Assembly: GCF_009870125.1 (NCBI RefSeq)
Contig: NC_046679.1
Span: 9,548,001 to 9,612,000 of the forward strand
Direction: 5' to 3'
DNA length: 64,000 nt
DNA from: Drosophila pseudoobscura
Taxonomy: Eukaryota; Arthropoda; Insecta; Diptera; Drosophilidae
Position numbers and translations under genes: made by a program
Notes under the pieces: generated by a model
What the model was told of the DNA's origin: nothing
The model's input: the letters and a program-made list of their open reading frames with translations, nothing else
The model's database searches: none
Shown here: one piece after another, positions 8,660 through 20,116 of the stretch
Layout: the number at the start of each line of letters is the position of its first letter
Position numbering within the stretch: position 1 is the stretch's first letter

Positions 8660-9203
8660 TCAGTTCTACATGATTTTTACATGTAATTGTCACCCCTGAA
8701 GACTGCGCAGTGCGCAGACGTGAGTGTGGAACGTGTGTGGACTGCATTTTGGATGTTTTGTATTTGTATAAAGTTCGAGAAGGATGATATATGTATATAT
8801 CCTTCGCAACTCTCTGGCGAACCTCAACTCTGAAAGCGCGTCACATCACCTCCGAGAAGGAAAATCGCCAGTTTTTATTTAGTTTTTTCTGCAAAGCTTT
8901 AAGTCACTTTCTCCGGATTAAGTTAAACTGTTTTACATTCCGCTCATCCAGTTCATTCCCGTCTCCACATTAAGCCATAAACCAACGTCCTCTTCGGAAA
9001 ATAAAGTGTGAAAATCAAGTGTGGAAAAAACGAAACAAAAAACGGTCGCAGCAGACACAGAAGTCCCGCAGCCAGAGGAGGAGAACGAGGGTCAAGCGAA
9101 AGTGTGTTCGGGCAGGAAAAGGCGCAGAAAAAAGTGAATTCCAGTGAACGGGGCTCGCAAGGACGCGCTGAAAACTTTTACTCGCGTGGCGATTTACTTG
9201 CAG
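8660..9203 (+). other. Sur-8: Probable 5' noncoding exon of Sur-8
   Basis: This region has the A-rich, stop-laden character of a fly 5' leader, begins near a TCAGTT initiator-like word (8660-8665) and ends at a good donor, CAG|GTTGGT at 9204. The matching acceptor with a long pyrimidine tract lies at 13740-13741, in front of the Sur-8 coding exon. The exact start is not determined. The first part of the intron (9204-9730) holds a GT-rich microsatellite near 9390-9425 and no gene. Confidence 0.5.
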
Positions 9204-9729
9204 GTTGGTATTTGTTACTCCCCGTTGTCTGTCATTTGTTGCTTTTCGAGCGGAAAACCCCTTTCCTTTTCGTTTCCTTTTCTGCATTGCAATGTTGGCA
9301 AATTGCGCATCATAAATTATGTATAACAATCCCGTGTTGATGTAGGTGTATGTGTGTGCGTGGTGTCTCAGTATTAGTATGCATTTGCTTCTGTGTGTGT
9401 GTGTGTGCGTGTATTTTGTGTGTATGCAGTCTCATTTTGTGTAGCATACATTTGACGGCATAGCTGTTGTTGTTTGAAAGGGAAAGGGAAAACAAAATAT
9501 AATTCATTTAAATAAGTTTACTTCGTTTAAAGCATGCTCTTGCATATGATCAGGTGCCATTAACATTTTTCTGTTGTAGTAGTAGTTTCCTGTAGAGAGG
9601 GAGCAGGGGATTACACATGTGTCCAGAGGGTCCCCATATTGGTTGCTTACTTGTTCTTTCCATCGATTTGCTTGCCATAGGCATGGTAGATCATATTGGA
9701 CTGTTGTTGTTGTAGGGCCAGCGCCGTGA

Positions 9730-10330
9730 CTCCTTCTAGCTTATTGGCCAGCCGCTCATTGCCATCGTCTCGGGATCAAATAATGGCCTGATAGCTACCG
9801 ACATCTTTCGAAAAGAGCAGACGCCTCGCCTTCATGGCATGCACGGCAATGTTGCGGGGCACCGGGGCAGGGATATTCTGTCGTAGCTGGGGGGGATGCA
9901 GGGCACGTCCTTGGCCTTGGCTGGTAGTGGGCTGGGCAGGCCCGGCCCAACAGTCCCCGTTGTTGATCTTGCACGCATTCGCCACCTGTCGCCTTGATCA
10001 CCAGCAGTGAGGTTATGTACATCGAGTGTGAGCTTGGCTCCCGCAATGATCGAGTAGATGCGCCGCTTCGCCACCTTGAAAGGTATCGCTCGTCGTCGTG
10101 GTTCCGTTCCCTTCGCTATACTCGGTCGAGATGTGGCCAATGTGCTCCTGGCGAGAGAACAGCAGGAAGCTGGCAGGCACCACACAGATCCGCTTGTCGT
10201 TGGCCAGCTCACAGTCGACGGGAATAGTCGCGGGGCCGATACTGGCAGAAGAGGAGTAGGCCCCCTTTCCCCACTGCACACGCGATCTTGTCGGTCGTTC
10301 CACAATAATGCTGACCAACTAAAACCCTCA
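9730..10330 (-). pseudogene. GC-rich, intronless pseudogene-like block in Sur-8 intron
   Basis: About 600 bp is much richer in GC than the AT-rich intron around it and keeps long minus-strand frames that swap between each other. One reads VDCELANDKRICVVPASFLL, another AKRRIYSIIAGAKLTLDVHN and a third PAPVPRNIAVHAMKARRLLF. Long frames that change from segment to segment, without introns, are what a decayed processed copy or decayed single-exon gene looks like. I cannot name the parent gene. Confidence 0.45.
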
Positions 10331-10400
10331 GTCATGCCCTCATAGTTTTATTCCTTTAATGAATACATTTTCTACAATTTCTACTTTCTTAATTGTTTTT

Positions 10401-11716
10401 TGACTAAAAAAAGGTTTAAAAAAAAAGTGCAACAAAAAAACAGTCGCAATGTTGCTGGTTTTTGCAGACATTCTGCTTGTAAGCCGTAGTATAGGCCTTT
10501 GTATACCATATTTCGTTAATATCCGGTCTCATTTTCAAAATATACCGACGAATTATTCATATTCCTCGGTTTTGATATTCCGTCGAACATTACTAGCTAA
10601 CTAGAAGCGTCATCCTTGAACACAAAATTGTATCCGATTTTCGAATCAATTACCAAACAAAACTGGCCAATTTTAAATAAGTTCGCCATAAGTGATGCAC
10701 CCTACTTTGTGGTGCTGCAATTCGCAATCAGCTAATGTAGCATCCAGCTACTGTCAGCGTGCGATTTTTCAGTTAGTGTTCGTTTGAAAAAGCTTTTTGT
10801 CCATCAAAGTTACTCCCACAAGCTGCCATTTGCGACGCCAATTATTAATACTTTTCGGTATTTTTAAGGTCAAAATTGAGTCGACGGTATATTTAAGGTA
10901 TATATGCCGGTATATTTTGTGAATTTCATCCTATTAAATTTAATTTTCAATGTTATATAGAAATCCAATAAATGCAAGTATTTCGGATAGGCCAATCATG
11001 TATAGAATTGATTCATCAATCGTACAAAATTGAGTGGGCATGGCTAAATGTTCCATATAGATAGTATTATTCAACGGAACAAAGAATATGAGGAATTGGT
11101 CGTTTTTTTTTAATTCGCCGCAGTTCGCCGCATTTCGCCCCAATTCGCTTTAGCAACAATGAGTCTCATTCCATACACAAATGTTGCGCATTCCATACAC
11201 AAAAGTTGCGGCAACATTTACTTGAAACCCGTTTTTTGGTCAAAATAACATACATAAAGGTAATTAAAAGAAGCAATCTTGTAGAAAATGCATTTATCTA
11301 TGGGATAAAGCCAAGTGGGCAAATCTATATAGCTTGAAATATAGGCAATACCCGATTCGCCGCAGTTTCGCTATTGCAACAATGAGTCTCATTCCATACT
11401 CAAACATGTTGCTAGTTCCAAGCACACATACCCTGGGGGAAATGGATGTTATAGAATTGTGAATACGTTTGTCATCCAAGACTCCGTAGGTATCAGGATC
11501 GCCATAAATATATACAAGATACTAACAATGTACTTGGCTATGTCCAAAGAATATCAATTTGAGAAAAGGTCTTAATAAATTTCGTTTGATCTATATATAA
11601 AATTAGCGAAATAAGGTGTACAAAGGCCTATACACGCATCACCTCTTCAAATACCAGCAACATTGCGACTCTTTTTTTTGTTGAACTTTTTCGTTTAACC
11701 CTTTTTTTACGTAGAA
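10401..11716. repeat. Repeat element with inverted outer arms and internal direct copies
   Basis: The left arm (about 10401-10521) and right arm (about 11600-11716) are inverted copies sharing AGTCGCAATGTTGCTGG and TATAGGCCTTTGTA in the same order. Inside and just beyond lie at least three diverged direct copies of a unit containing GTGGGCATGGCTAAATG and TATATAGCTAGTA (about 11029, 11318 and 11787), and two copies of AACAATGAGTCTCATTCCAT (about 11155 and 11380) each preceded by TTCGCCGCAG. GGTATATTT words recur through it. It has no coding capacity and looks like a non-autonomous or foldback-type repeat, possibly two nested insertions. Confidence 0.6.
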
Positions 11717-11867
11717 TCCAATGAAAGCAAGGATTAAAAACTATCCAATCTTGTAGAAAATTGATTCATTAATCGTGTAAAATTATGTGGGCATGGCTAA
11801 ATGTTTTATATAGCTAGTAATATTCGACGGAAGAAAGAAAACGAGGAATATGTAAAATATAACTTGA

Positions 11868-11970
11868 GATTTCAGTATATTTACGGTATATTTTAGAAAG
11901 AGACGGTATATTTTGGTATATTTCTGAGGGTCGGTGTATTTTATCGATAACTCCGCGGTCACAACAAAAA
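11868..11970 (+). promoter_or_regulatory. Candidate internal housekeeping promoter of Sur-8
   Basis: Within 100 bp lie two matches to Ohler Motif 6 (TTCAGTATATTT and TTTGGTATATTT), a perfect DRE (TATCGATA, 11942-11949) and a near match to Motif 1 (CGGTCACAAC, 11957-11966). This combination is characteristic of fly housekeeping promoters. A short alternative leader with a possible donor near 12078 (GTTAGT) would follow. The GGTATATTT words are shared with the repeat element next to it. Confidence 0.4.
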
Positions 11971-13741
11971 AATGTGTGCAAAAAATTAAATAATAACAAA
12001 TAACAACAAAAATTAATTAAAAAATGCGCAGAGCAGAGTCCGATCAACATTGAGTTTCCACTGATGGCATATTAAGTGAAGTTAGTACGTTAAATGATGT
12101 ATCGCTGTGTTTGTTTAAATTTATACGAGTGTGCGTGTGTTGGTGCATGCATTTGTGTGCCGCAATTTGTGTGTTTGCCTGCAAAAGAGCAACAATTTAT
12201 GGGGCACACTGACAACAGCAACAACAAAAACAAATAAAACTACAACAATGCGTCAAGTACAATGCGGCTATAAAAATAATCAAAGAAATGGAAATTTACC
12301 ATGAATCAGAGACTGACATCCAGCGCGCGTACCCCCCATCCCATGCATCCATCATTCTGGGTGGCTTTATCGTAAGCTACCGTAAAGTTCCACTGCATTT
12401 GTCCAGATATTCTGATGCCCCGCGGCGGCGTCTTCCACTTGAGCGAGCGAGCGGCCGTTCAATTGGTTCGGATGTGCACAATGCTGCGAAATTTGATTAG
12501 GGTGTCTTAAATTCTGTTTCTGTGCATAATAATTAAGCTCAAGTTTCCCATGAGACTTGTCTGTGTGGTGCACGGGAGGGGGAAGGGCCAAGTTGTGGTC
12601 TCTTGTTTCTTGTTTCTTGGCCACCACATAACGGTAATGGTAATGTATGCGTGCACTTTCAACCTTTGACTGCTGTGGTGACACTGGCCCTGACACTGGC
12701 ATTGGCATTGGCATTGGCTCTTTCCAGGAATCATCGTCTGACTGCCCTGCCACACACTGAACTGACCTTGACATTTACCACAAAATACACCAGGAGCATT
12801 CCATTTGTCGTGCGGGTGGGTGTTGGGGTATTCGGCTGTGGTGTGGGCGTGCAACCCAATGCCATGCGATGCCATTGCCTCCTCCCCCATATACATATCC
12901 TGCTGCTGCTATTGACAGCTCTGCTCTCGAAAGTTTTATAAGACCTGCATGCATATACATATGGGAGAGGGAGTGGAAATTGCTGGAAACGCTTTGGGGT
13001 AATACATTCCTAGGTAGAAGTCGCCTGTTGGACGTACCCGAAACGGGTAAAGGGTGTTTCAGGTCCTTCAAATCCTCAAAGGTTTATTAAGATATCTGAA
13101 ATTTCTATCTGCATTTGAAAGTTAATTCGATTGCCCTGTCTCCGAATTAAATAGGAAACGTTTTATACATTCAAAATCATATTGAAATTTATAAGATTTC
13201 TGCAGAAAAGATCATACGATATTTATTCTTTATTAATCTCCGGGAATTTCGTGTTTGTTGCTTCTTCCGTTCCGTTATCGCGGCAAAGCTCTGGCACAAC
13301 GTTAAAGATATGGGACTTGTATGGTTTTGTGTGTGTGCCCACAGTATATATAGGGGATAGATGTATAGGGTATCCAATAGTTGGAATATCGACTCGGTTT
13401 TACTTCGACGTCACTGTTGGAATGTTTAATTATTGATTTGCGTGTATGTAGAGTTTCTGAAAAGTTTATGGTTTATGGTCAACTTGTTAATGTTAATAAG
13501 GCGCTACGCTGGCTGCCGGACGCCGGACACACACGCCGGCAGAAGCAAAAGTAATAAAGACCTGGTTAGGAGAGGGGAGGGGCGCTGGTGGTGCGGGGAT
13601 GACGCACGTCCCGATTGGGGCTCCGTGCATCGTCTGACGCACAATTGATAAAGTGCAGCAATAAACGAGTAATCAACTTTTCCACCATTTACCATTTACT
13701 GACTCTCACTCTCGCTCTCTCTCTCTCTGTCCGTGCTACAG
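11971..13741 (+). other. Remainder of Sur-8 5' intron
   Basis: No gene seen. It contains TTGGCA hexamer repeats near 12695-12720 and ends with a long CT tract and the acceptor CTACAG at 13736-13741. Confidence 0.55.
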
Positions 13742-13843
13742 GGTAGCGCAACGAATCCCTCTGGCTGCGGCTGCTGCTGCTGTTGCTTTGGCACACTTCT
13801 GGGCAACGCTTTGTCGCCGCCGACCGCAAACCTGGGCAAAATT

Positions 13844-15806
13844 ATGAACTTGTGTTCCTCGGGCGCTACGGCATCGACCACATCGTTATCATCCACGGGT
13901 CAGAGGAACGGCGGCACGTCTGAAGGAGGGGGAGAAGGAGCAGGAGGAGGAGGAGGTAGCGGCGGCGGCGGCGGCGGCAATAGCAGCAACGACGGACCCT
14001 CAGAGGCCATTCACTGTTTTGGTAGCAACGGAGGTGGTGGCGGCCCGGAGGAAGTTTTCCACACGAGCCACAGTCACAGCACAGCCAACGGCGGCGGCGG
14101 CGGGGGCAGCAGCAACGGACACAGCCAGCAACACAACGAAAATAACGCAACTATGCCGCCCGAGACGCGTCCCAAAATGGTGACGGTCAAGCATCCGGAA
14201 TCCAACAAACCCAAGCCCACCACCAAGAAAAGCAAGCCCATCCAGGCGGACCAGGACGTGATCAAGGCGCTGCAACGATGCCGGGACGAGGGTAAGTCTT
14301 CCACATCTTCCACCCAAAAAAGAACTCAAGACTCAATCATTGCTCCCTGATTTCCCTGCAGGCATCAAGCGACTGGACCTGAGCAAATCCTCAATCACGG
14401 TGATACCCAGCACGGTCAAGGAGTGTGTGCACCTCACCGAGCTGTATTTATACAGCAACAAGATTGGCCAGCTGCCCGCCGAGATTGGGTGCCTGGTGAA
14501 CCTGCGGAATCTGGCCCTGAACGAGAACTCGCTGACCTCGCTGCCCGAGTCGCTGCAGAACTGCAAGCAGCTGAAAGTGCTCGATCTGCGGCACAACAAG
14601 CTGGCGGAGATTCCGCCCGTCATCTATCGACTGCGTACCCTCACCACGCTGTATCTGCGCTTCAATCGCATCACCGCCGTGGCGGACAACCTGCGGCAGC
14701 TGGTCAATCTGACGATGCTTAGTCTGCGCGAGAACAAGATCAGGGAGCTGGGCAGTGCCATCGGGGCGTTGGTGAATCTGACCACGCTCGATGTGTCGCA
14801 CAATCACTTGGAGCACCTGCCGGAGGACATTGGGAACTGCGTGAACCTGAGTGCCCTGGATCTGCAGCACAACGAGCTGCTGGACATACCCGACAGCATC
14901 GGCAACCTAAAGTCCCTGGTGCGGCTGGGACTGCGCTACAATCGACTGAGCAGCGTACCGGCCACCCTGAAGAACTGCAAGAGCATGGACGAGTTCAATG
15001 TGGAGGGCAATGGGATGACACAGCTGCCAGACGGCATGCTCGCGAGCCTGAGCGGCCTCACTACCATCACCCTGTCGCGGAATCAGTTCACCAGCTACCC
15101 CACCGGCGGACCGGCGCAGTTCACGAACGTGTACAGCATCAATCTGGAGCACAACCGCATCGACAAGATACCGTACGGGATATTCTCGAGAGCCAAGGGC
15201 CTGACCAAGCTGAACATGAAGGAGAACATGCTGACGGCCCTGCCGCTGGACATTGGGACGTGGGTGAACATGGTGGAGCTGAATCTGGCCACCAATGCGC
15301 TGCAGAAGCTGCCCGACGACATCATGAACCTGCAGAATCTGGAGATACTCATCCTGTCGAACAACATGCTCAAGAAGATCCCCAACACGATTGGAAATAT
15401 GCGCAAGCTGCGCATCCTCGACCTGGAGGAGAACCGCATTGAGGTTCTGCCGCACGAGATTGGGCTGCTGCACGAGCTGCAACGCCTGATACTGCAGACC
15501 AACCAGATCACAATGCTACCGCGCAGCATTGGGCACTTGAGCAACCTGACCCATTTGTCCGTCAGCGAGAACAACCTGCAGTTTTTGCCCGAGGAGATTG
15601 GGTCGTTGGAGGGCCTGGAGAACCTATATATCAACCAGAATCCCGGTCTGGAGAAGTTGCCGTTCGAGCTGGCCCTCTGTCAAAACCTCAAGTATTTGAA
15701 TATTGACAAGTGCCCGCTGAGCACTATTCCGCCCGAAATCCAGGCCGGTGGTCCGTCCTTGGTGCTGCAGTGGCTCAAGATGCACTCGCCCTACCGGCAA
15801 ATGTGA
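13844..15806 (+). CDS. Sur-8: Sur-8/SHOC2 leucine-rich-repeat scaffold
   Basis: join(13844..14291,14362..15806) encodes 630 residues. The N-terminal 90 or so residues are low complexity (Gly/Ser/Asn runs) and specific to flies. A basic linker rich in Lys-Pro follows, then about 19-20 tandem 23-residue leucine-rich repeats ([15 protein letters not shown] onward, with many LPxxIGxLxNLxxLxLxxN units), ending [13 protein letters not shown] as in SHOC2 proteins. SHOC2 binds M-Ras/Ras-GTP and PP1 catalytic subunit and promotes Raf dephosphorylation in the MAPK pathway in the cytoplasm. The ATG at 13844 ([11 protein letters not shown]) is the first in frame after the acceptor at 13741. The coding GC content is high throughout. 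See the next entry for the in-frame sequence after its stop codon. Confidence 0.95.
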
Positions 15807-15935
15807 GATGTGGACGGCGTCTGGCGCACCGTCTACGTGGGCAGCGACTGCTACTATCAGTACGAGCTGCAGGCGGTGCAAAAGGCGCCCGGTGATCCCA
15901 AGCCGGACGCTGGCGGCGGCAACGACCGGCGTTAA
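15807..15935 (+). other. Sur-8: In-frame open extension after the Sur-8 UGA (readthrough candidate)
   Basis: After TGA (15804-15806) the same frame stays open for 42 codons, from GAT to CGT, and ends at TAA 15933-15935. The encoded peptide (DVDGVWRTVYVGSDCYYQYE, then LQAVQKAPGDPKPDAGGG) looks like a folded protein, and 35 of 42 third positions are G or C. The following 3' UTR turns AT-rich. Fly genes are known to use programmed stop-codon readthrough producing such C-terminal extensions. The base after the stop is G, not the most favourable C. Confidence 0.55.
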
Positions 15936-18230
15936 TGGTGCGATTGATCCCCGTCCCTGTCCTCGTCCAGGTTCACGTTCTCCTCCGACCCAAGCATCCC
16001 GAGTAAAACCTACTGGAGTGCGTTGGCCGACAAAATGATAGCTTTAACGTGTTATACCAATGTCCCGCGTATTGAAATACTGCCCCGATTTGCTTTTACC
16101 TTATGTTAAACCCATCCTAGATCACAGCTCCCAAGCTGCTTGGACCCACACCACACCACACACATTTTTAGGTTCTAATTTAACTCATGCTTCCAAGCTA
16201 GTCAAAAAAAAATACACTAAAAGAAATAATGAAACGAAACGAATCGAAAGTGAATTGAAAGCTTTAAAACCTTTTGTTCGAACTTTGGTCTTAGAAAAGC
16301 AAAATTTAATGTTAAAAAAAAAAAAACAAAAAAAACTACACAGAATACGCAAGCGCCAAGGAATTGTTTGAAAGTTGAAGAAACAAAATGAAATTAAAAA
16401 TTAAAAAATTAATAAGAAATTATTAATGTTTATAGATGTAAATCGTAGCCGAAAATTTCTATGAACTGCAACTTGTATTTTGAGTATACTACTCGTATGT
16501 ACTGTTTGTGATTAATAATACACACATCATGCGAAGAAAGAAATGCAAATGCTTCGTTTGAGCCCCCCCCCTCCCAAGGGGGACAAGAGTTGAAGGAGTA
16601 TTTAGTACCCATATATATGTATATCCTCTATAATATTCTTTAATTGAACTGTATATGTATGTATGCTTGTGGTTAGGTTTAAATAAACCATATATGTATG
16701 TATGTAACTATTTTAATATGTGGCGCCAGCACGCAAGTTCTCGGCTATCAACCCACACAGATATATCCACTATATAGACCGAGCAGACTTGCTGTTGGGG
16801 CAGCCTACGCAGCTTTTTGTATGTTAGTCTAAACGTAAATTAATCAGACAACTTAATACTAAACCTATACGTGTTTAAAAGGTGTTAAACTAGCAAAAAA
16901 CAAAAATGTTGAATATCTGTACAACCTTTCAGTATAGGTTTGAGTACCATAAATGCATCAATGCATTTAGTTATCATAACCAAAACCCTGGGCGAGAGTA
17001 ATTTTGTACTTTGCACGAGACAAAAATAGCATTCCCTTGCTTAGAATTTGCAATACACTCCCGAAAATCCAAGTATGGGGATGTGGTATACAACCGCATT
17101 TTTGTCTCGTGCAAATTGAATTTCCAAATATATTCAACGATATCTGTACGGCAGGCAAAGCACAAAATACATACAAACTATGTTCGGTCGTAAAGTTGCC
17201 TAAGAAAGTCCTGTTATGGCAGGAGAAAGCCGATAAGCAGGTCTGATTGTGGATATGTGGATGTACAATATATCCTCTTATGACACACTTGCTTGTGAGG
17301 CCTCTTGACCAAATACTGTTTTTGAACAACTTTGAGGGAAAGATGCATAGAAATCTGACGATTTGCCATTTCATACTGGTGCAACATACATTTGAAACCG
17401 CTCAAAGCCAACAAAACTCGATGATTTATAATTTTGTAAGACTTAAGCTACATGTCCTGAAACACACACAATGAAAGAAGAAGATAAGAAGACATTTTTG
17501 AGCTACGCTCCAATAAACTTTTAACAAAATGTAAAACCAATCCATCAACGAAAATAACTTTAACTATTGTACATCCAAACAAACATATTTACACATATAC
17601 ATACATGCATACATACACGCATCATATGATCTATGTACTTTTACACATCTATTTTTGAAAAAAAAAAAACAAATCAAAACAAAAGAAGGAAACAAAAAAA
17701 CAAAGACAAGGACAAAGACAAGTGAAGGCGAAAGCGTAACACTTGAAATCTACACATACTCGTATGTATTTATCTCAGTATTCAATGGGATAAGATAGGC
17801 ATAGTATTTACATATATTTTTCAAACAAACTGTATGCGGCAGGGTAAACTAAACTGGCAAACGTAATTTAATTACAACAAATACGAGTAATAACCAAACA
17901 AAAGCGTATATTTCCAACGGTACAAAAATGAAAACGTAAATGTAACAGTAACAGTAATTCAAATACAAATACAAAATACAAATAAATGTTAAACAATATT
18001 CGCACCCTGTAATAATTACAGAAGTACTTTTGCATAGAATGGAATACCAAACGTTTGTCTGTACTTTTCTTTGTGTTATCAATCAAGGGACAAAACATCA
18101 CAATTTGCCACAATAAATGTTAAACCAAGTCAAGTTAATAGAAAACGAAATGTACAACTACAAATATTATGATATTCCTAACATCAAATACATTTATGGA
18201 GTAAAAATTTGCAAAAATAAAAGAAACCAA
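15936..18230 (+). other. Probable Sur-8 3' UTR and flank
   Basis: Long AT-rich sequence with several AATAAA-type words (about 16683, 17980, 18112 and 18212), so alternative polyadenylation is possible. Short open frames, such as the Lys-rich one at 16060-16371, have no coding character. A C-run followed by a G-run near 16563-16583 can form a small hairpin. Confidence 0.55.
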
Positions 18231-18920
18231 GCTGTTAGCCCGTCAATGCGTTCAAAATAACAGTTTGTTCCGGTTTGGGCTGCCTTCCATAGCAGTCAGC
18301 TAATTTTTGCCTGGCAATGCTGCGTGCGTACAACCTGTCGATCGCCGCTGCCTCTGGTACCGACCACCTGATACCCCCAATGAGCTCCATGCATATATTC
18401 GCAGATAACTTTTGATAGTTTAATGAAGCAGAAATAGAATAAAATGTATCATGCGATCATAGCTTTGTGCAAAGCCGGCTGGTAACCATTTACCTGTACA
18501 GTAAATCAGCGACGTCTGGTCTGGGACAGATATACCCTTTCCAGAGGCTTAGGTAGCAGCTCAAAGCAGCTGTTTTGTGGGCTGTCTTTGTACCTCGGGC
18601 GGGCAGGTGATGATAACAAAGGCGTAGTAGCAGGCAGGGCAAGTCATTTTGCAAACAAATCCCAACAGCCGCAGTCCACCGAAAGGAGAGACAAACATTT
18701 TGTAGATCGAAAAGGTAGGCGATATACATGCATACATATGTAGAAGCTACGTGCAAAGTGGTACGTAGGGAATCGAAAGTAAAAAGGCGCCAAAGGTCAA
18801 TGCGTATGGGAATTGCGGATGAGCGAACGGTCGCTTTGTTCTTTATGAATCGAGTGAATCACGCACTGAGAAAGTTGTAAAACATGCATTACAAAGATGA
18901 AGGCTGCCCACAGATGATCG
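18231..18920. other. Spacer between Sur-8 and CREG
   Basis: No gene recognised. Presumably the upstream regulatory region of CREG. Confidence 0.5.
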
Positions 18921-18927
18921 TATAAAT
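18921..18927 (+). promoter_or_regulatory. TATA box of CREG
   Basis: TATAAAT 92 nt before the CREG ATG, giving a start near 18952 and a leader of about 60 nt. Confidence 0.5.
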
Positions 18928-19012
18928 GCGTTGCATATTTCCTGAATCCCGCACAGTGGGCGTTTGAAAGTGATCCGTTTTACTTACAGATCGCCGCCAA
19001 TCTTTAGCCACA

Positions 19013-19778
19013 ATGAACACCTGCCCCGCTCTGCTGATGGCCTTGGCATTTGCCTGCCTGGCCCTTAGCCAAACCCAAGGATATTCCGCCAGCGAGGATG
19101 CCAGAATTATAGCGGAGTACAAGCGTGAAATGGAGCTCGACCATGCGAAGATCGCCCGGCAATTGGTGCACCGCGCCAACTGGGCGGCGGTGGGCAGCAT
19201 TTCCACCAACAAGATCGTGGAGGACTATCCCATGGTCAATATCGTATCGATCGATGACAGTGACGCCAATGGCAACTCCACGGGAAAGATACGCTTCCTG
19301 CTTACCGATCTGGACTTTACAGGTCCCGACTGGGAGAAGAACAACAAGGTGACACTGATGTTCACTGAAGAGCAGACCCTGAACTGCAAGAATCACGGCA
19401 AGGATCCCATGGAGCCCACTTGTGCCCGCTCAATGATCAGCGGTCAAGTCCAGAGGGTGAGTGTGTGTGCATCCAGATGCTGTATATAGATAATAAACGT
19501 ATTCCATCTGTAGTTCGATAAGAGTGATCGCAGCTACAAGCCAGCGCTGGACGCATACATAAAACGGCATCCGTCCGCCAACAACTGGATAAAAGGTGGG
19601 TGGATTGATTAGAATTTCAGAATAAATTCGATTTGCTTATCTAACTTACCTCCGTTCGCCGATTGTAGCCCACAACTTCTATCTGTGCGAGCTGATCATC
19701 CGCAATATCTTTGTGCTGGACTTCTATGGCGGCCCGCATCAGGTCACTGCCTCCGACTATTACGCCGTTCAAGTGTGA
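19013..19778 (+). CDS. CREG: CREG-family secreted/lysosomal glycoprotein
   Basis: join(19013..19456,19514..19595,19669..19778) encodes 211 residues. It has a signal peptide (about 1-23, ending SQTQG). The body matches the CREG family (cellular repressor of E1A-stimulated genes): ARQLVHRANWAAVGSISTNK, DLDFTGPDWEKNNKVTLMF, CKNHGKDPMEPTCARSMISG, KRHPSANNWI, and a C-terminus with VLDFYGGPHQVTASDYY. CREG proteins have an FMN-binding-like split barrel fold but lack flavin enzyme activity, and act in the endolysosomal system and outside the cell. An N-x-S/T site (NGNST) is present. The length is close to human CREG1 (220). Introns are 57 and 73 nt. It lies downstream of Sur-8 on the same strand and converges with sds22. 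Confidence 0.93.
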
Positions 19779-20116
19779 TGACCCACCACCACCTGACGAT
19801 ACGCTAAGGAATCAGCTTGATGCCTCACTTCTTTGTTCAGTTGAGCATTCCACCAACAAATTTCATGATAAGCCAATTGTTTTTTTTTTTTCTGACTGCA
19901 CAAAGAAAATAATTCAAAGGTGCGGTCTGTTATCAGTTAAGGCCCCACCGAATCAGGGGAAATTTTCAAATGTGGAAAATTAACATTAAATTCTTGTAAA
20001 TGTATGTGTATGTAATTTTGTATATTTTTAAACGCCAGGTTTGATGGTTAATTGATATAACATTTTGGATGGGGGGGATGAGTCTTTGAAACGGTTACAT
20101 AAATATGTTTTGGAGC
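19779..20116. other. Convergent 3' flanks of CREG and sds22
   Basis: Short spacer between two converging genes. It contains a T-run near 19880 and a G-run near 20070. No further gene. Confidence 0.6.

Noticed and set aside
8702-8716. CTGCGCAGTGCGCAG palindromic repeat near the Sur-8 leader
   Set aside because: Too short to interpret beyond a possible transcription-factor site.
14448-14870. Long minus-strand frames opposite Sur-8 (also 14907-15634)
   Set aside because: Mirror frames caused by the regular codon pattern of the leucine-rich repeats; no independent coding signal.
16060-16371. 103-codon Lys-rich plus frame in the Sur-8 3' UTR
   Set aside because: Encoded largely by A-rich sequence without domain or splice context.
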